Shown: positions 43,853-51,394 of the stretch, in pieces
Layout of the letters: each line of letters opens with the position of its first letter
Numbering within the stretch: position 1 is the stretch's first letter
NCBI GenBank assembly: GCA_043739385.1
Contig: JAYUED010000187.1
Coordinates: 87,291 to 151,290 of the forward strand
Reading direction: 5' to 3'
DNA length: 64,000 nt
From: Defluviibacillus sp043739385
Lineage (GTDB): Bacteria; Pseudomonadota; Gammaproteobacteria; Burkholderiales; Burkholderiaceae_C
Position numbers and translations under genes: made by a program
The notes under the pieces: model-generated
Told to the model about the DNA's origin: nothing
Seen by the model: only the letters and a program-made list of their open reading frames with translations
Database searches by the model: none

Positions 43853-44884
43853 TTACTTCAGGTTTTCCATGCGCCAGCAGAACTCAGCCGGGTTCGAGCG
43901 CTCTTTTGTCAGTTGAATCAGTGGGGTGTAGTAGGCCGCGCGCATGGTGCCGGGCTTGGCGCTGGAGCTCAAGAACATCTTGATCATGTTGTTCAGGTCG
44001 CGGCCCTGGCCGGGTACGTCGTAGCTCACGTTCATGTCAAACTTGCCATCGCGCACACCTTCACAAGCGCTGACGGCTCCGCCGCCCGAAGTCACCAGCT
44101 TTACTTTGCCGGTTTTTCCAGCTTCTTTGATAGCCGCTGCGGTGCCTACGTCCATGTTGTCCCAAAAGCCAATGATGCCGCACAGGTCAGGGTTCTGCTG
44201 CAACACCACTTGGGTCACGTTTTTGGCTTTGGAAGCATCCCAGTCAGCCGATTGCACCGACACCAGTTTGATTTTCGGGTAGTTAAGCAGCATGTTTTCC
44301 ACTCCTTTGAGGGTGTAGGCACTGGCTGCAGCAGTAGGTGGGCCTTGTACTACCGCCACTTTGCCTGAGCCTGAGCTGCAATTCTCGCCCATCCACTTAG
44401 CCTGCATTTCGCCCATGGCCACCCAATCGGCACCAGCGAAACCGTCGGTGGTGATGTTGGACTTCATGTTGACCTGAATCACGTGGATGCCTGCGGCTTC
44501 AGCGCGTTGCATCAACTTGCCGTAGGACTGCACGTCCGGGTTTTGCACCAAGATCACATCGGGTTTTTCAGAGATCAGCGAAGTCAGAGTTTGTGCGCCA
44601 GCGGCAGTGCTCCAGTTGGCATTGCGTACTTCGAATTTGTAGCCATTGGCGTCAGCCTCTTTTTTCATGATGGCGGCCCAGCCTTCGGTCAAATCCAGAC
44701 CCATGAAGACCGGCACAAACACTACACGTTTGCCCTTCAATGCGTTGTAGTAGCCCTCACGCGCGGGATCGACCATGCCAGCGGCTTGCACCTGGAAAGC
44801 GGTACCCAAACACAGCGCGGCACCTAAAAGCGCGACGAACTTACGAAATTTTGGCGGGCTAGTTGGGTGTTGAGTAGTTTGCAT
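43853..44884 (-). CDS. Periplasmic sugar-type substrate-binding protein of the ABC importer
   Basis: 343 residues, ATG at 44884. A signal peptide (cleavage near VQA/AG, residue 34) precedes a type I periplasmic-binding fold of the RbsB/peripla_BP_4 class: VVFVPVFMGLDLTEGWAAIMKKEAD, KPDVILVQNPDVQSYGKLMQRAEAAGIHVIQVN, GKVAVVQGPPTAAASAYTLKGVENML, CGIIGFWDNMDVGTAAAIKEAG. The ligand cannot be predicted from the sequence. It lies between the two permease genes, with a repeat-rich leader upstream. Confidence 0.93.
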   Translation of the reverse strand: MQTTQHPTSPPKFRKFVALLGAALCLGTAFQVQAAGMVDPAREGYYNALKGKRVVFVPVFMGLDLTEGWAAIMKKEADANGYKFEVRNANWSTAAGAQTLTSLISEKPDVILVQNPDVQSYGKLMQRAEAAGIHVIQVNMKSNITTDGFAGADWVAMGEMQAKWMGENCSSGSGKVAVVQGPPTAAASAYTLKGVENMLLNYPKIKLVSVQSADWDASKAKNVTQVVLQQNPDLCGIIGFWDNMDVGTAAAIKEAGKTGKVKLVTSGGGAVSACEGVRDGKFDMNVSYDVPGQGRDLNNMIKMFLSSSAKPGTMRAAYYTPLIQLTKERSNPAEFCWRMENLK

Positions 44885-44923
44885 GGCTGTCTCCTGTTGT
44901 GGTTAAAAGAAATGAGGTCGAAA

Positions 44924-44949
44924 TCAAAGTCAAAGTTAATGTCAAAGTT
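44924..44949. repeat. TCAAAG short repeats upstream of the binding-protein gene
   Basis: TCAAAG occurs at 44924, 44930 and 44942; the last two lie inside a 12-bp duplication (GTCAAAGTTAAT / GTCAAAGTTGAC). They lie about 40-65 bases upstream of the binding-protein start. Confidence 0.6.
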
Positions 44950-44994
44950 GACGGCAACGATGAAATAGAAAATGCAATGCGTGTACCTGAAAAC

Positions 44995-45966
44995 TCAGAT
45001 GTCACCTTGTTGCGCTGTTTCTTCGTTGCGGGGATTGATCACGGAGTCGAGCAAGACGGCGAACAGCAAGATCAACCCCTTGATCAAATCCTGCATCGAA
45101 TACGTCATATTGAGAATCGTCATGCCGTTAATCATGGTGCCGATCAGCAGCGTGCCAACGATCACATTGAGCACACCACCGCGGCCTCCCGAGAGGCCAA
45201 TACCGCCTAGAACCACCACCAAAATCACGTCGTAAATCATGGTGGAGTTAAAGATGCTGGTAGACATGGTGTTCACGGCCGAGGCCATAACCAGCCCAGC
45301 AAAAGCGGCAATCGCTGCAGCCAACACATACTGCAAAACCACCATCGGCCGTGTGGAGATACCACTGGTTCGGGCTGCAAACGGGTTGTCGCCAATGGCA
45401 TAGATGAAGGTGCCAGTGCGGGTTTTCCGCATGAAAATACTGACCAATAACGCGCTCACAGCAAATGTCACGACGGTGTACGGAATACCTAGCAAGCTGC
45501 CATGACCCAGCAAATCGAGCCCGGTAAACGCAGGTGGCAGTTCGATGATCTCGAAATCAAACATCCCGCTTTGGCCTACGCCCGCCAGCACAATGCCCAT
45601 GGCCAACGTGGCAAACAAAGAAGGCACTTCGGCGTAGGCGACCAGCAGGCCGCTTATGAGGCCAGTTACGATGGCTAGCCCAAATCCCATAGCTAACGAA
45701 TATCCCAGTCCGTGGCCGCGTTGCAACATTTGTAGCACTAAGCCACTGGGCACGGCCAGTACGGCCACCATGGACAAATCCACGCCACGCCCAATCACTA
45801 CGATCGACATGCCCAGGCCCAAAATGCCCAGTACCGAGACGTTACGTACCAGTGTCAGTATGTTGCCGGTCGAAAAGAAGCCCGGTAAAAAGACAGAGAA
45901 CCCTGAGAACAAGGCGATGAAGATGCCAAAGACGATGAACTGTTGATCTAATCGCAAACCACGCAC
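44995..45966 (-). CDS. Ribose-type ABC importer permease
   Basis: 323 residues with about eight to ten hydrophobic segments and the family signature VVIGRGVDLSMVAVLA. The domain is the BPD_transp_2 type found in RbsC-like permeases. The start is set at 45966; the first residues (MRGLRLDQQFIVFGIFIALF) run straight into TM1. It is the first transporter gene after the LysR regulator. Together with the permease half of the fusion protein it would form a heterodimeric channel. Confidence 0.92.
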   Translation of the reverse strand: MRGLRLDQQFIVFGIFIALFSGFSVFLPGFFSTGNILTLVRNVSVLGILGLGMSIVVIGRGVDLSMVAVLAVPSGLVLQMLQRGHGLGYSLAMGFGLAIVTGLISGLLVAYAEVPSLFATLAMGIVLAGVGQSGMFDFEIIELPPAFTGLDLLGHGSLLGIPYTVVTFAVSALLVSIFMRKTRTGTFIYAIGDNPFAARTSGISTRPMVVLQYVLAAAIAAFAGLVMASAVNTMSTSIFNSTMIYDVILVVVLGGIGLSGGRGGVLNVIVGTLLIGTMINGMTILNMTYSMQDLIKGLILLFAVLLDSVINPRNEETAQQGDI

Positions 45967-46184
45967 GGCAAATCCTATCTACAACGAGGGTCACCAGCAA
46001 AAGGGTCATCAAGAGGTGATGCGATGTGCTGATAATTTCAGTGATGCGGATTTTGTCGGCTAGCGCTCAAAACACCTATTCGCCATTCGCAAAGCGGGGC
46101 CTTCTAAATTGCCGAATTCAGGTTAACCCTGTGTTGGTTCAGTGGCATGCCGCGATCGAAGCAGTAGCCGATGCGCTTGAAAAA
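45967..46184. promoter_or_regulatory. Spacer between the LysR gene and the ABC operon
   Basis: This 218-base stretch has no credible gene and is the likely site of the ABC-operon promoter and operator. A weak inverted repeat, CTGATAATTTCAG, lies near 46029-46041. I could not assign promoter boxes. Confidence 0.35.
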
Positions 46185-47105
46185 CTAAAGTACCCGCATG
46201 CCGTGGGCTTTTGCATCGGCCACCAGCATGTCCACCAGATCGCTAGCAAAAGCCGGTAAAGCAGACAAGCTGCGCACGCAAATCAAATGGCTGTGCAGGG
46301 CAAACAGCTCATCGTTGAGGCCCACCACGTTGAGGGCCATCGTTTGCGCATGGCGACGCGCCGTTGGAATCGACATGATCGCCACGCCCATCCCCGCCTC
46401 CACCATGCGGCACACTGTCTCGAAGTTGCCGACGCGGATGTGCAATTTCAGTTGGCGGTCTAGGCCATTGCAGGCTTGACGGAAGTAGTAATTAAAGGGG
46501 CTCGACTCCAGCAGTCCTACGTAATTAAAGTCCAGTGTTTGCTTGAAATCTACAGACTCCTCAGCAGCGAGCGGATGGCCGTTAGGCACCACCAACACCA
46601 AGCGATTTTGTCGGTACGGAATCACTTCCAGATTCTCAGTTCGCACGATCCCAGCGATGATGCCAATATCGATTTTCCCTTCAGAGACGGCGCGTACCGT
46701 ATCGTCGCTGGCGCGTTCGCGCAGGTCAATGTTCACTTCGGGATGGCGGTTCAGGTAAGCGCTCAGCACTGGCGGCAAAAACTCGCCCATTGCGGTTGAG
46801 TTGGCAAACATCCGCAAATGCCCTTTGATGCCTTTGGCATATTCCTGCATATCGTCTTGCAGATGATCTAGCTGTCCAAGCATCAGGCGCGCGTGATACA
46901 CCAACGCTTGGCCCGGTGGCGTCAAAGTCACGCCTAAGCTTGTGCGGTAGAGCAGCTTGGCCCCTAAGCTATCTTCCAAGTTTTTCACCCGTGTGCTCGC
47001 CGCAGGTAACGAAATATGCGAGGCCTTAGCCCCCTTGGTCAGGCTGTCGGCTTCTGCAATGTGCACCATGAGGCGTAAATCAACCAAATCAAAGTGCGTA
47101 GGCAT
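46185..47105 (-). CDS. LysR family transcriptional regulator (probable regulator of the ABC cluster)
   Basis: 306 residues, ATG at 47105. An N-terminal winged helix-turn-helix (LRLMVHIAEADSLTKGAKASHISLPAASTRVKNLEDSLGAKLLYR) precedes the periplasmic-binding-like effector domain. It lies directly upstream of the ABC operon on the same strand, so local regulation is plausible, although LysR genes more often diverge from their targets. The effector may be the transported compound; this is inference. Confidence 0.9.
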   Translation of the reverse strand: MPTHFDLVDLRLMVHIAEADSLTKGAKASHISLPAASTRVKNLEDSLGAKLLYRTSLGVTLTPPGQALVYHARLMLGQLDHLQDDMQEYAKGIKGHLRMFANSTAMGEFLPPVLSAYLNRHPEVNIDLRERASDDTVRAVSEGKIDIGIIAGIVRTENLEVIPYRQNRLVLVVPNGHPLAAEESVDFKQTLDFNYVGLLESSPFNYYFRQACNGLDRQLKLHIRVGNFETVCRMVEAGMGVAIMSIPTARRHAQTMALNVVGLNDELFALHSHLICVRSLSALPAFASDLVDMLVADAKAHGMRVL

Positions 47106-47163
47106 GGTGGTGGAGTCCGGGTCGTGAACAAGCCGTTAAAGGGCGACTGCATTATGTGCATAG

Positions 47164-47661
47164 CTAGGAGTGCGATGTGGTGCAGTGTAGAGCGACCAGC
47201 CGCGCTAAGGCATGGGCTACCGTCGCCGCCCGTACGTCCGCGCGGTCGCCTGTAAAAACCAGGCATTCGCTGGTACACCGGCCATCCACGACAAACCCAA
47301 ACCACACGGTGCCCACAGGTTTCGCTACACTGCCACCGCTTGGCCCAGCCACCCCGGTTACGGCCACCGCCACCTGTGCTTGCGAATAGATGATTGCCCC
47401 CAAAGCCATTGCACGCACGACAGCCTCACTCACCGCACCGTGCTCGGTAATTAGCGCGGCGGGTACGCCCAGCATCTCGGATTTAGCCTCGTTCGAGTAA
47501 GTCACAAAGCCACGCTCGAACCACAGGCTGCTGCCCGCTAGGTCGGTGCAAGCAGCCGCGATCATGCCACCAGTGCAGCTTTCAGCGGTGGCGAGTTTTT
47601 TTCCTGATTTCTGAAGTAAATCAGCCAAAAATCCAATATCAGTATTCACTACGCGCTCCAT
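47164..47661 (-). CDS. pncC: Nicotinamide-nucleotide amidohydrolase (CinA C-terminal domain protein)
   Basis: 165 residues, ATG at 47661. It consists only of the CinA C-terminal domain, which deamidates NMN to NaMN in pyridine-nucleotide recycling. The conserved segments LATAESCTGGMIAAACTD and AVTGVAGPSGGSVAKPVGTVWFG are present. It lies 30 bases downstream of pgpA on the same strand, the usual thiL-pgpA-cinA order of betaproteobacteria, except that thiL is displaced here. Confidence 0.93.
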   Translation of the reverse strand: MERVVNTDIGFLADLLQKSGKKLATAESCTGGMIAAACTDLAGSSLWFERGFVTYSNEAKSEMLGVPAALITEHGAVSEAVVRAMALGAIIYSQAQVAVAVTGVAGPSGGSVAKPVGTVWFGFVVDGRCTSECLVFTGDRADVRAATVAHALARLVALHCTTSHS

Positions 47662-47691
47662 TATTTATGGCAATATTTTGCAGCGGTACGC

Positions 47692-48291
47692 TTACCACCA
47701 GCGCCACAACGCGATCACCAGCAGCGTGCAGAATGCGGCCACTACGTCGTCGAGCATGATGCCCAATCCACCACGCCAGCCAAAGCCTTTGAACTGCTTA
47801 TCTGCCCAAGCGACTGGGCCGGGTTTGGCTGCGTCAAAGTAGCGGAACAGCACGAAAGCGACCAGCTGCCCCCAGAATCCAGTGGGCATCACCAGCCACA
47901 AAATCAGCCAGATCGCGACGATCTCATCCCAGACGATGCTGCCGGGGTCCATCACCCCCATGTGCTGCGCCGTGACGGTACAGGCCCACCAGCCAACCAA
48001 CAAAGAGGCGGCAATCAGCACGCCCATTTGCAAGGGGTTTAGCCAGTTTTGCAGCACTAAGAATGCGAGCCAGCCCCACAGCGTGCCCGATGTCCCGGGG
48101 GCGAAGGGAGCGAGGCCAGAGCCAAAGCCCAGTGCGAACCAGTGTGCGGGGTGTTGCCGCATAAACCTGGCGTTGGGACGCTGGGAAAGCAGCGGTGCGC
48201 CTGGGGTGATGTCTGGGGCGATGTAAACGCCATCAACGGGGGTCAGTTCAATCACGTCAGGGTTGGGGCGAAAGGGCGTCGGAGCGTTCAT
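47692..48291 (-). CDS. pgpA: Phosphatidylglycerophosphatase A
   Basis: 199 residues, ATG at 48291. It dephosphorylates phosphatidylglycerophosphate to phosphatidylglycerol. Family features are the GSGLAPFAPGTSGTLWGW entry, DPGSIVWDEIVAIWL with the acidic metal ligands, and the C-terminal GLGIMLDDVVAAF. Four hydrophobic segments place it in the inner membrane. The first 45 residues are an extra polar N-terminus. It is followed by pncC. Confidence 0.94.
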   Translation of the reverse strand: MNAPTPFRPNPDVIELTPVDGVYIAPDITPGAPLLSQRPNARFMRQHPAHWFALGFGSGLAPFAPGTSGTLWGWLAFLVLQNWLNPLQMGVLIAASLLVGWWACTVTAQHMGVMDPGSIVWDEIVAIWLILWLVMPTGFWGQLVAFVLFRYFDAAKPGPVAWADKQFKGFGWRGGLGIMLDDVVAAFCTLLVIALWRWW

Positions 48292-48319
48292 GGCTTTGGA
48301 TTGTCCGCTACGGTGGCCG

Positions 48320-49240
48320 TCATGCGCTGTTGTGCTCGGCGAACCACGTCACCCAGTAATCCACACAGGCCCTTACCTTGGGCAGGCGGTGGCGCTCAAC
48401 CAGCATTACAGCGCTGACAGGCATTCGGTCTGGTCCATGCCATTCCGGTAAAACGGGTACCAAGCGGCCTTGCGCCACCAGAGGCTCACCGACCATGGAC
48501 ACCAGGCGTGCAACGCCCAGACCAGCCAAGGCCATCGCGGCTTGGGTAGCTGAGTTATCCGCCATCAGCGGTCCCTGTACGCTGACACTGTGCTGTTTGC
48601 CTTCACGTTCTAATTGCCAGCGGTTCAGGGCAGGGTTGGCGCTGTGGCTGATGAGCTGGTGCTGCGACAGAGCTTGCACGCTGTCAGGTAAGCCTTGCCG
48701 GGCCACGTAGGCGGGGCTGGCGTAAAGGCGGCGGCTGAGCTTGCCCAGACTGCGCAGTACCCACAGATCGCTGGTAGGCTCACCAGTTCGAATGGCAATA
48801 TCAATACCTTCGCGCGCCATGTCCACGACCCGATCTTCTACCCGAAGGTCGATACGCAGCGCGGGGTGTTGGACGAGCAGCGCTTGCAAACTGGGCACCA
48901 TCAAGTGTTCCGCCACCAAGGCGCTCATAGCCACGCGAACCAAGCCGGATACCGACTGGGTCTGGCCGTAGAGTTCGGTATCCAGCTCATCCAATTCAGC
49001 CGTGATGCGCTCAGCGCTCTCATGGAAGCGTTCCCCCTCAGGTGTCAGCGACAAGCCATGCGTACTGCGGTGTACCAGCCGCACGCTGTAGGCGGTTTCG
49101 ATGCGTTTTAGCAGGCGCGAAATCTGGCTGACCGGCACATGGCGCTCACGGGCGACCGCTGAGAGGCTGCCCAATTGGGCAATACGGCAAAACAAACGCA
49201 AATCGTCCAGTGCCAGAGGGTTCGGTGTGTTTGGTGTCAT
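48320..49240 (-). CDS. LysR family transcriptional regulator
   Basis: About 306 residues from the ATG at 49240 (MTPNTPNPLALDDLRLF); an extension to 49300 is unlikely. The helix-turn-helix (LGSLSAVARERHVPVSQISRLLKRIETAYSVRLVHR) and the substrate-binding domain are typical. It diverges from a small open frame and a tautomerase gene, which are its likely targets. Two overlapping palindromes lie between them at 49273-49299. Confidence 0.9.
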   Translation of the reverse strand: MTPNTPNPLALDDLRLFCRIAQLGSLSAVARERHVPVSQISRLLKRIETAYSVRLVHRSTHGLSLTPEGERFHESAERITAELDELDTELYGQTQSVSGLVRVAMSALVAEHLMVPSLQALLVQHPALRIDLRVEDRVVDMAREGIDIAIRTGEPTSDLWVLRSLGKLSRRLYASPAYVARQGLPDSVQALSQHQLISHSANPALNRWQLEREGKQHSVSVQGPLMADNSATQAAMALAGLGVARLVSMVGEPLVAQGRLVPVLPEWHGPDRMPVSAVMLVERHRLPKVRACVDYWVTWFAEHNSA

Positions 49241-49272
49241 GCGCCATGTTCGTTGATTTGGCGTGAAGGGTG

Positions 49273-49299
49273 TTGCAGCCGCTGCAAAAACGTTTTGCA
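49273..49299. promoter_or_regulatory. Overlapping palindromes in the LysR-tautomerase divergent region, putative operator
   Basis: TTGCAGC-C-GCTGCAA (49273-49287) is a perfect inverted repeat. It overlaps TGCAAAA-ACG-TTTTGCA (49283-49299), also perfect in its arms. They start 33 bases upstream of the LysR ATG at 49240, a common position for LysR-type operators. Confidence 0.55.
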
Positions 49300-49370
49300 T
49301 GCTGCGCTGTTTCCGAAATCGGTTGAAGTTTTTACAGTCATACCATCACATTCAACCCTTAGAAGCTCCC

Positions 49371-49508
49371 ATGACACTGAAACCCCCCGATGACCGCCGC
49401 TTTGATCTCTGGACGAACAACGAGAGAGCCACTCGCCGCGCCGACACTGCCCAAAACTGGGTTGCTTTGCGTCAGTTGTTCGTCCTTGAAACTTTGACTT
49501 TGGGCTGA
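49371..49508 (+). CDS. Possible small protein upstream of the tautomerase
   Basis: A 45-residue frame starts at the ATG at 49371 (MTLKPPDDRRFDLWTNNERA) and ends three bases before the tautomerase start. I do not recognise it. Its position between the divergent operator region and the tautomerase, and its fairly polar composition, allow a real leader gene, but no strong Shine-Dalgarno sequence is present. It could be a chance frame. Confidence 0.3.
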   Translation: MTLKPPDDRRFDLWTNNERATRRADTAQNWVALRQLFVLETLTLG

Positions 49509-49511
49509 GTT

Positions 49512-49922
49512 ATGCCTATTTTGAATGTCAAAGTCAGTCGCGCCGCAAGCCCCGAACTCACACGAGAAATCGCGGAGCTACTCATGGAGCACACGACCCG
49601 CATCCTCAAAAAAGCCCGTGCTGTGACGGCCATTGCTATTGACTATGTGCCACCTGAGCACTGGGTGGTAGGCGGAGAAACGCTGGCTGCACAAGGCAAA
49701 AGCAGCGTGTATTTCGATATCAAAATCACTGATGGCACGAACACCAAAGATGAAAAGGCGGCGTATATCGCTGAATGCTTTGCTGCGTTTGCCTCACTAC
49801 TTGGGCCTTTGCACGTGACCAGCTATATCTACGTGCAGGATGTGCGGGCCGAGGCCTACGGCTATGCCGGGCAAACGCAAGAGAGGCGGTATATCGAGGC
49901 TAAATTGTGTTCTCAGCGCTAA
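49512..49922 (+). CDS. Tautomerase superfamily protein
   Basis: 136 residues, ATG at 49512. After removal of Met the N-terminus is Pro (MPILNVKVS), the catalytic base of 4-oxalocrotonate tautomerase-fold enzymes. The length is about twice that of 4-OT, closer to single-chain two-repeat members such as MSAD/cis-CaaD-like proteins, and the C-terminal half (SYIYVQDVRAEAYGYAGQTQERRYIE) may be the second repeat. The substrate is unknown. It diverges from a LysR gene. Confidence 0.82.
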   Translation: MPILNVKVSRAASPELTREIAELLMEHTTRILKKARAVTAIAIDYVPPEHWVVGGETLAAQGKSSVYFDIKITDGTNTKDEKAAYIAECFAAFASLLGPLHVTSYIYVQDVRAEAYGYAGQTQERRYIEAKLCSQR

Positions 49923-49944
49923 AACTAGAGCTTTTTAAGACGCT

Positions 49945-50838
49945 TCACACCCGCAGCTTTTCTTCCAAAAATACCAACAACGCCCTCATCGCTGCGCTGT
50001 TGTGTCGCCGCTGTGCATAGGCCATGTAGAGCCAGATGTCTGTTGGCATGAATTCAGTCAGTACAGGGACGAGTGCGCCGCTGTCCAGCTCCGTTTGCAT
50101 CAGTAGCTGGGGCAGGCTGGTGATGCCGAGCCCCGCCTTGGCAAAGGCTAGCAGCACCTGCGCGTCGCTGGCATCTAATGGCCCCTGTACGGGCACTGAG
50201 AGCGGCTCGCCATCTCGCTGAAAGCGCCATTCGGGCGGTGGGTGGCCGATTGTTGCCAGCGAGAACGCCAAACACTGGTGCTGTGCCAAATCTTCAGGTT
50301 GCTCTGGGCGCGGGTGGCTGGCCCAGTAGGCGGGTGCAGCGGCAACCACCATTGGTATGGTGTGCAAGCGGCGCACTATCAGCTCAGAGTCTTCAATCCG
50401 CCCTACGCGCAGCACCACGTCTACGGCCTCGTCAACCAAATCCACCCGGCGGTTGGTCAGTTTTAGGCTAACGTGAACTTTGGGGAACGCTTTTGCAAAC
50501 TCGATCAACAACGGGGGCAGCATTTGCTCGCCGAAGCCGTAGGGAGCACTTAAGCGGACGCGTCCGCTAGGCTGGTCAGCGCGTTCTGTTAGTTCATCGC
50601 GGGTGAGGGATACCAACTCCAGCAGTGGCGCGCTGCGCTCTAACAGCAGCTCGCCTGCGTCGGTCAGGCTTACGCTGCGGGTTGTGCGGTTAAGCAGGCG
50701 CACGCTCAGGCGCGCCTCCAGCGAGGCCACGTACTTGCTGGTGTTGGCCTTGGAAAATCCCAGCGCGTCTGCCGCTTTGGAAAAACTGCCGCGCAAGGCT
50801 ACTTCACGGAAAGTACGAATCAGTTCTAAAGAGTCCAT
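49945..50838 (-). CDS. LysR family transcriptional regulator
   Basis: 297 residues from the ATG at 50838 (MDSLELIRTFREVALRGSFSKAADALGFSKANTSKYVASLEARLSVRLLNR). The frame is open further upstream, but the helix-turn-helix begins directly after this ATG. The effector domain shows VRLSAPYGFGEQMLPPLL. It resembles the CrgA/DmlR-like LysR group. It diverges from the DUF4148 gene, with a near-perfect palindrome in between, and converges on the tautomerase. Confidence 0.9.
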   Translation of the reverse strand: MDSLELIRTFREVALRGSFSKAADALGFSKANTSKYVASLEARLSVRLLNRTTRSVSLTDAGELLLERSAPLLELVSLTRDELTERADQPSGRVRLSAPYGFGEQMLPPLLIEFAKAFPKVHVSLKLTNRRVDLVDEAVDVVLRVGRIEDSELIVRRLHTIPMVVAAAPAYWASHPRPEQPEDLAQHQCLAFSLATIGHPPPEWRFQRDGEPLSVPVQGPLDASDAQVLLAFAKAGLGITSLPQLLMQTELDSGALVPVLTEFMPTDIWLYMAYAQRRHNSAAMRALLVFLEEKLRV

Positions 50839-50871
50839 GGTGTGATTGTTCCCTATCGCATCGCGTCCTAT

Positions 50872-50890
50872 TGTTTCCAAATTGGAGACA
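50872..50890. promoter_or_regulatory. 19-bp palindrome between LysR and DUF4148 genes, putative operator
   Basis: TCCAAATTGGA (50876-50886) is a perfect palindrome, extended to TGT...ACA on the outside with one mismatched pair. It lies 34 bases upstream of the LysR ATG. It fits a LysR autoregulatory site that could also control the divergent DUF4148 gene. Confidence 0.55.
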
Positions 50891-51029
50891 GTGTTATGCG
50901 GGTTTACCCTATTTTTAATTGAGAAAATACACCCAAGTAGTTTCCACAGACGCAGTAGCACCCCAGCGGTGCATGAGGTCTGGACTTAAAAACCGTTAAC
51001 TCTCTAAGAACCCTCTAAGGAATATCAAC

Positions 51030-51347
51030 ATGAACACCCGCACTAAATTCTTCGCTCTCGCTTTCACCGCTATCGCCGCTGCTTCTGGCGCTGCGCAGGC
51101 TGACCCGGTTTACAAAGACGTGCTCAACGGTCAATTGACCTACGTGGCCCCTTTTCACTCCACTCGCAGCCGTGCTGAAGTGAAGGCTGAGGCTGTTGCC
51201 GCTGCCTATGCGCCCGCCAATGGTGAAATAGGTCAGCAATACGCTGTTGCGCCTGTGATGTCCACCCTGAGCCGTGCTGAAGTCAAGTCGGCCACTGTAC
51301 TGGCGATGAAGGCACACACCATCAACAATGGCGAAATCACCTTCTAA
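51030..51347 (+). CDS. DUF4148 family exported protein
   Basis: 105 residues, ATG at 51030 with AAGGAA eight to thirteen bases upstream. The signal peptide ends AQA near residue 24. The mature protein carries the (T/S)RAEVK motif twice (STRSRAEVKAE and LSRAEVKSA), characteristic of DUF4148 proteins, which are abundant in Burkholderiales and of unknown function. It is probably periplasmic. It is divergent from a LysR gene and converges on thiL. Confidence 0.85.
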   Translation: MNTRTKFFALAFTAIAAASGAAQADPVYKDVLNGQLTYVAPFHSTRSRAEVKAEAVAAAYAPANGEIGQQYAVAPVMSTLSRAEVKSATVLAMKAHTINNGEITF

Positions 51348-51394
51348 ATTCGCATAAACCCGTGAAGGTTCGAGGCGCACACTCAGAGCCAAGC

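Noticed and set aside
45967..46184. A small protein gene between the LysR gene and the ABC operon
   Set aside because: The only frame there continues antisense into the LysR gene and has no recognisable features.
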